DNA of 5,908 bases from DATCLS01 sp035265325. GTDB taxonomy: Bacteria; Actinomycetota; Acidimicrobiia; Acidimicrobiales; VFJN01. Shown piece by piece: positions 5,101 through 5,908 of this stretch. The notes beneath the pieces are model-generated. The model ran no database searches, was not told the origin of the DNA, and worked only from the letters and a program-made list of their open reading frames with translations. A program made the position numbers and the translations under genes. The DNA lies in assembly GCA_035265325.1 (NCBI GenBank), contig DATFOS010000221.1:1-5908 (forward strand), given 5' to 3'. The stretch's first letter is position 1. Each line of letters opens with the position of its first letter.

Positions 5101-5908
5101 TCAGGTGCGCAGGAAGCGCTGGAAGACGCCGCGGTAGCGCTGGAAGGCCTGGCGGAGGTCCTCGGTGGAAGCGCCCTGGTTGTCGCGCCAGGGCCCGGCC
5201 AGGCGCTCCCGCTCGGTGGCGAGCGCCCGCAGGATCTCGTCCACGACGTCGCCGACCAGGCCGTCGGCCCGTTCGACCGCGGCCCGGGGATCGTCCACGA
5301 AGTCGACCTGGATGTCGTCCCACCGGCCCTGGAAGGCGTCGCCTCCACGGACGAGCGGGGCGCCGATGTCGGGATCGTGCGACGGCGGCCCGGCGGTGCC
5401 GACCTCCGAGCCACTCCCGACGGCACCCACGCCGACCAGGTCGTCCTCGGTGCCGCCGAGCCGGCCGCTCTCGGCGCCCCGCTCGTCGGCGGTGTCGCTG
5501 GGACCGGCGGTGCGGGCCGGGTCCCGCTCGTCGGACAGGTCGTCGTAGCGGTCGCCGACCGCCAGCGGCGGGACGGCGCCGGCCGTCCCGGTGGTCACCG
5601 GCGTACGGTCCCGGTCGTCGCCGGTCAATTCGTCGGCGGCGTCGAGGCCCGCGTCGGGCCGGCCGGCGGCATCGAGGTCGTGGGCGTCGGCGTCCGCTGA
5701 CGTGCTGTGCAGGCCCGCCCGCGCGGAGACCGGCCCCGGACCGTCCTCGGCCCTGTCGCCGGCGCCGAAGACGTCGGCGTCGATGGCCGCATCGGGCCGT
5801 CGGTCGGCGTCGAGGCCCGCATCGGGCCGGCCGTCGGCATCGGTGTCCGCAGACGTGCTGTGCAGGCCTGCCGGGACGGGGGCCGGCGGCGGGCCGGCGG
5901 CGTGCTCG
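5101..5908 (-). CDS. Unrecognised protein, C-terminal 268 residues: disordered repeat region plus helical module
   Basis: The minus-strand frame is open from the right edge to TGA at 5101-5103. No ATG, GTG or TTG precedes the TTG at 5628 within the window, and coding-like composition and in-frame repeats continue upstream of it, so the true start most likely lies outside. Roughly the first 190 visible residues are rich in Asp, Ala, Gly, Pro and Arg, with a duplicated AGLHSTSAD...RPDAGLDA block, and are probably disordered. The last 75 or so look folded and helical: GRWDDIQVDFVDDPRAAVE, then ADGLVGDVVDEILRALATE, a Trp (PWRDNQ), and STEDLRQAFQRYRGVFQRF. From memory, similar C-terminal modules end many uncharacterised actinobacterial proteins; no function is established. 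No membrane segment or catalytic motif is visible in this part. Its role could be stress- or envelope-related, but that is a guess. Confidence 0.8.
   Translation of the reverse strand, partial: EHAAGPPPAPVPAGLHSTSADTDADGRPDAGLDADRRPDAAIDADVFGAGDRAEDGPGPVSARAGLHSTSADADAHDLDAAGRPDAGLDAADELTGDDRDRTPVTTGTAGAVPPLAVGDRYDDLSDERDPARTAGPSDTADERGAESGRLGGTEDDLVGVGAVGSGSEVGTAGPPSHDPDIGAPLVRGGDAFQGRWDDIQVDFVDDPRAAVERADGLVGDVVDEILRALATERERLAGPWRDNQGASTEDLRQAFQRYRGVFQRFLRT
5641..5873. repeat. Diverged in-frame direct duplication within the right-edge gene
   Basis: Block 5641-5720 recurs at 5809-5873. Both begin GTCGAGGCCCGC and both end with a nearly identical segment around ACGTGCTGTGCAGGC (5700-5714 and 5853-5867). 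The first block has 15 extra bases, encoding HDLDA. A third, partial copy of the RPDA unit begins at 5779. The offsets (168 and 153 bp) are multiples of 3, so the frame is kept, giving two AGLHSTSAD...RPDAGLDA copies in the protein. Confidence 0.75.

Noticed and set aside
3224..5137. 637-codon open frame on the plus strand opposite the aldehyde dehydrogenase
   Set aside because: It is antisense to a gene with a complete set of catalytic motifs; its product is low-complexity Arg/Gly/Pro-rich sequence resembling no family. Stops are rare in all frames at this GC content.
4982..5323. Upstream start for the aldehyde dehydrogenase (585 residues)
   Set aside because: It would overlap the right-edge gene and cross the 5022-5063 hairpin; the family N-terminus begins at ATG 4981.
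5625..5840. 71-codon minus-strand frame with PTAGPMRASTP-like repeats
   Set aside because: It is an out-of-frame shadow of the duplicated region in the gene at 5101-5908; the repeat makes it look periodic.
5641..5873. CRISPR-like array in the repeated region
   Set aside because: There are only two diverged copies, they are in frame within a coding sequence, and there are no regular spacers.

Overview
The window is very GC-rich, dense bacterial DNA with codons mostly ending in C or G. The EF-Tu sequence, the codon use, the weak or absent Shine-Dalgarno sequences and the U-less GC hairpins point to a high-GC Actinomycetota chromosome. An Acidimicrobiia-like lineage is my best guess, but I cannot place it firmly from sequence alone. 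There is no sign of a plasmid, phage, transposon, integrase or CRISPR array.

Layout: (1) 1-871, minus strand: a translation cluster of tRNA-Thr(GGT), tRNA-Met(CAT) and the 5' part of tuf (EF-Tu), which runs off the left edge. A possible promoter lies upstream at 928-958. (2) 1081-2031, plus strand: a protein that looks like the ATPase head of an SMC/RecN/ABC-type enzyme, but its Walker A and signature motifs are unrecognisable while the Walker B Asp-Glu pair is kept. It is followed by a 13-bp perfect hairpin. (3) 2143-2703, plus strand: a phosphinothricin/methionine-sulfoximine-type GNAT acetyltransferase, possibly translated from a leaderless mRNA. (4) 2730-3347, minus strand: a YihX-like HAD hydrolase, convergent with the acetyltransferase; a hairpin overlaps both stop codons. 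(5) 3566-4981, minus strand: an NAD(P)-dependent aldehyde dehydrogenase with all catalytic residues, ending at a 55-nt hairpin. (6) 5101-5908, minus strand: the C-terminal 268 residues of an unrecognised protein with a disordered, internally duplicated Asp/Ala/Gly/Pro-rich region and a helical C-terminal module; it runs off the right edge.

The tRNAs and tuf plausibly form one transcript that serves translation elongation. The other five genes look like individually transcribed units, each bounded by a strong hairpin, and nothing shows that they act in a common pathway. I see no clearly new multi-gene system. The most unusual item is the degenerate ATPase-like protein. Next come the codon use of tuf and the in-frame duplication in the right-edge gene.
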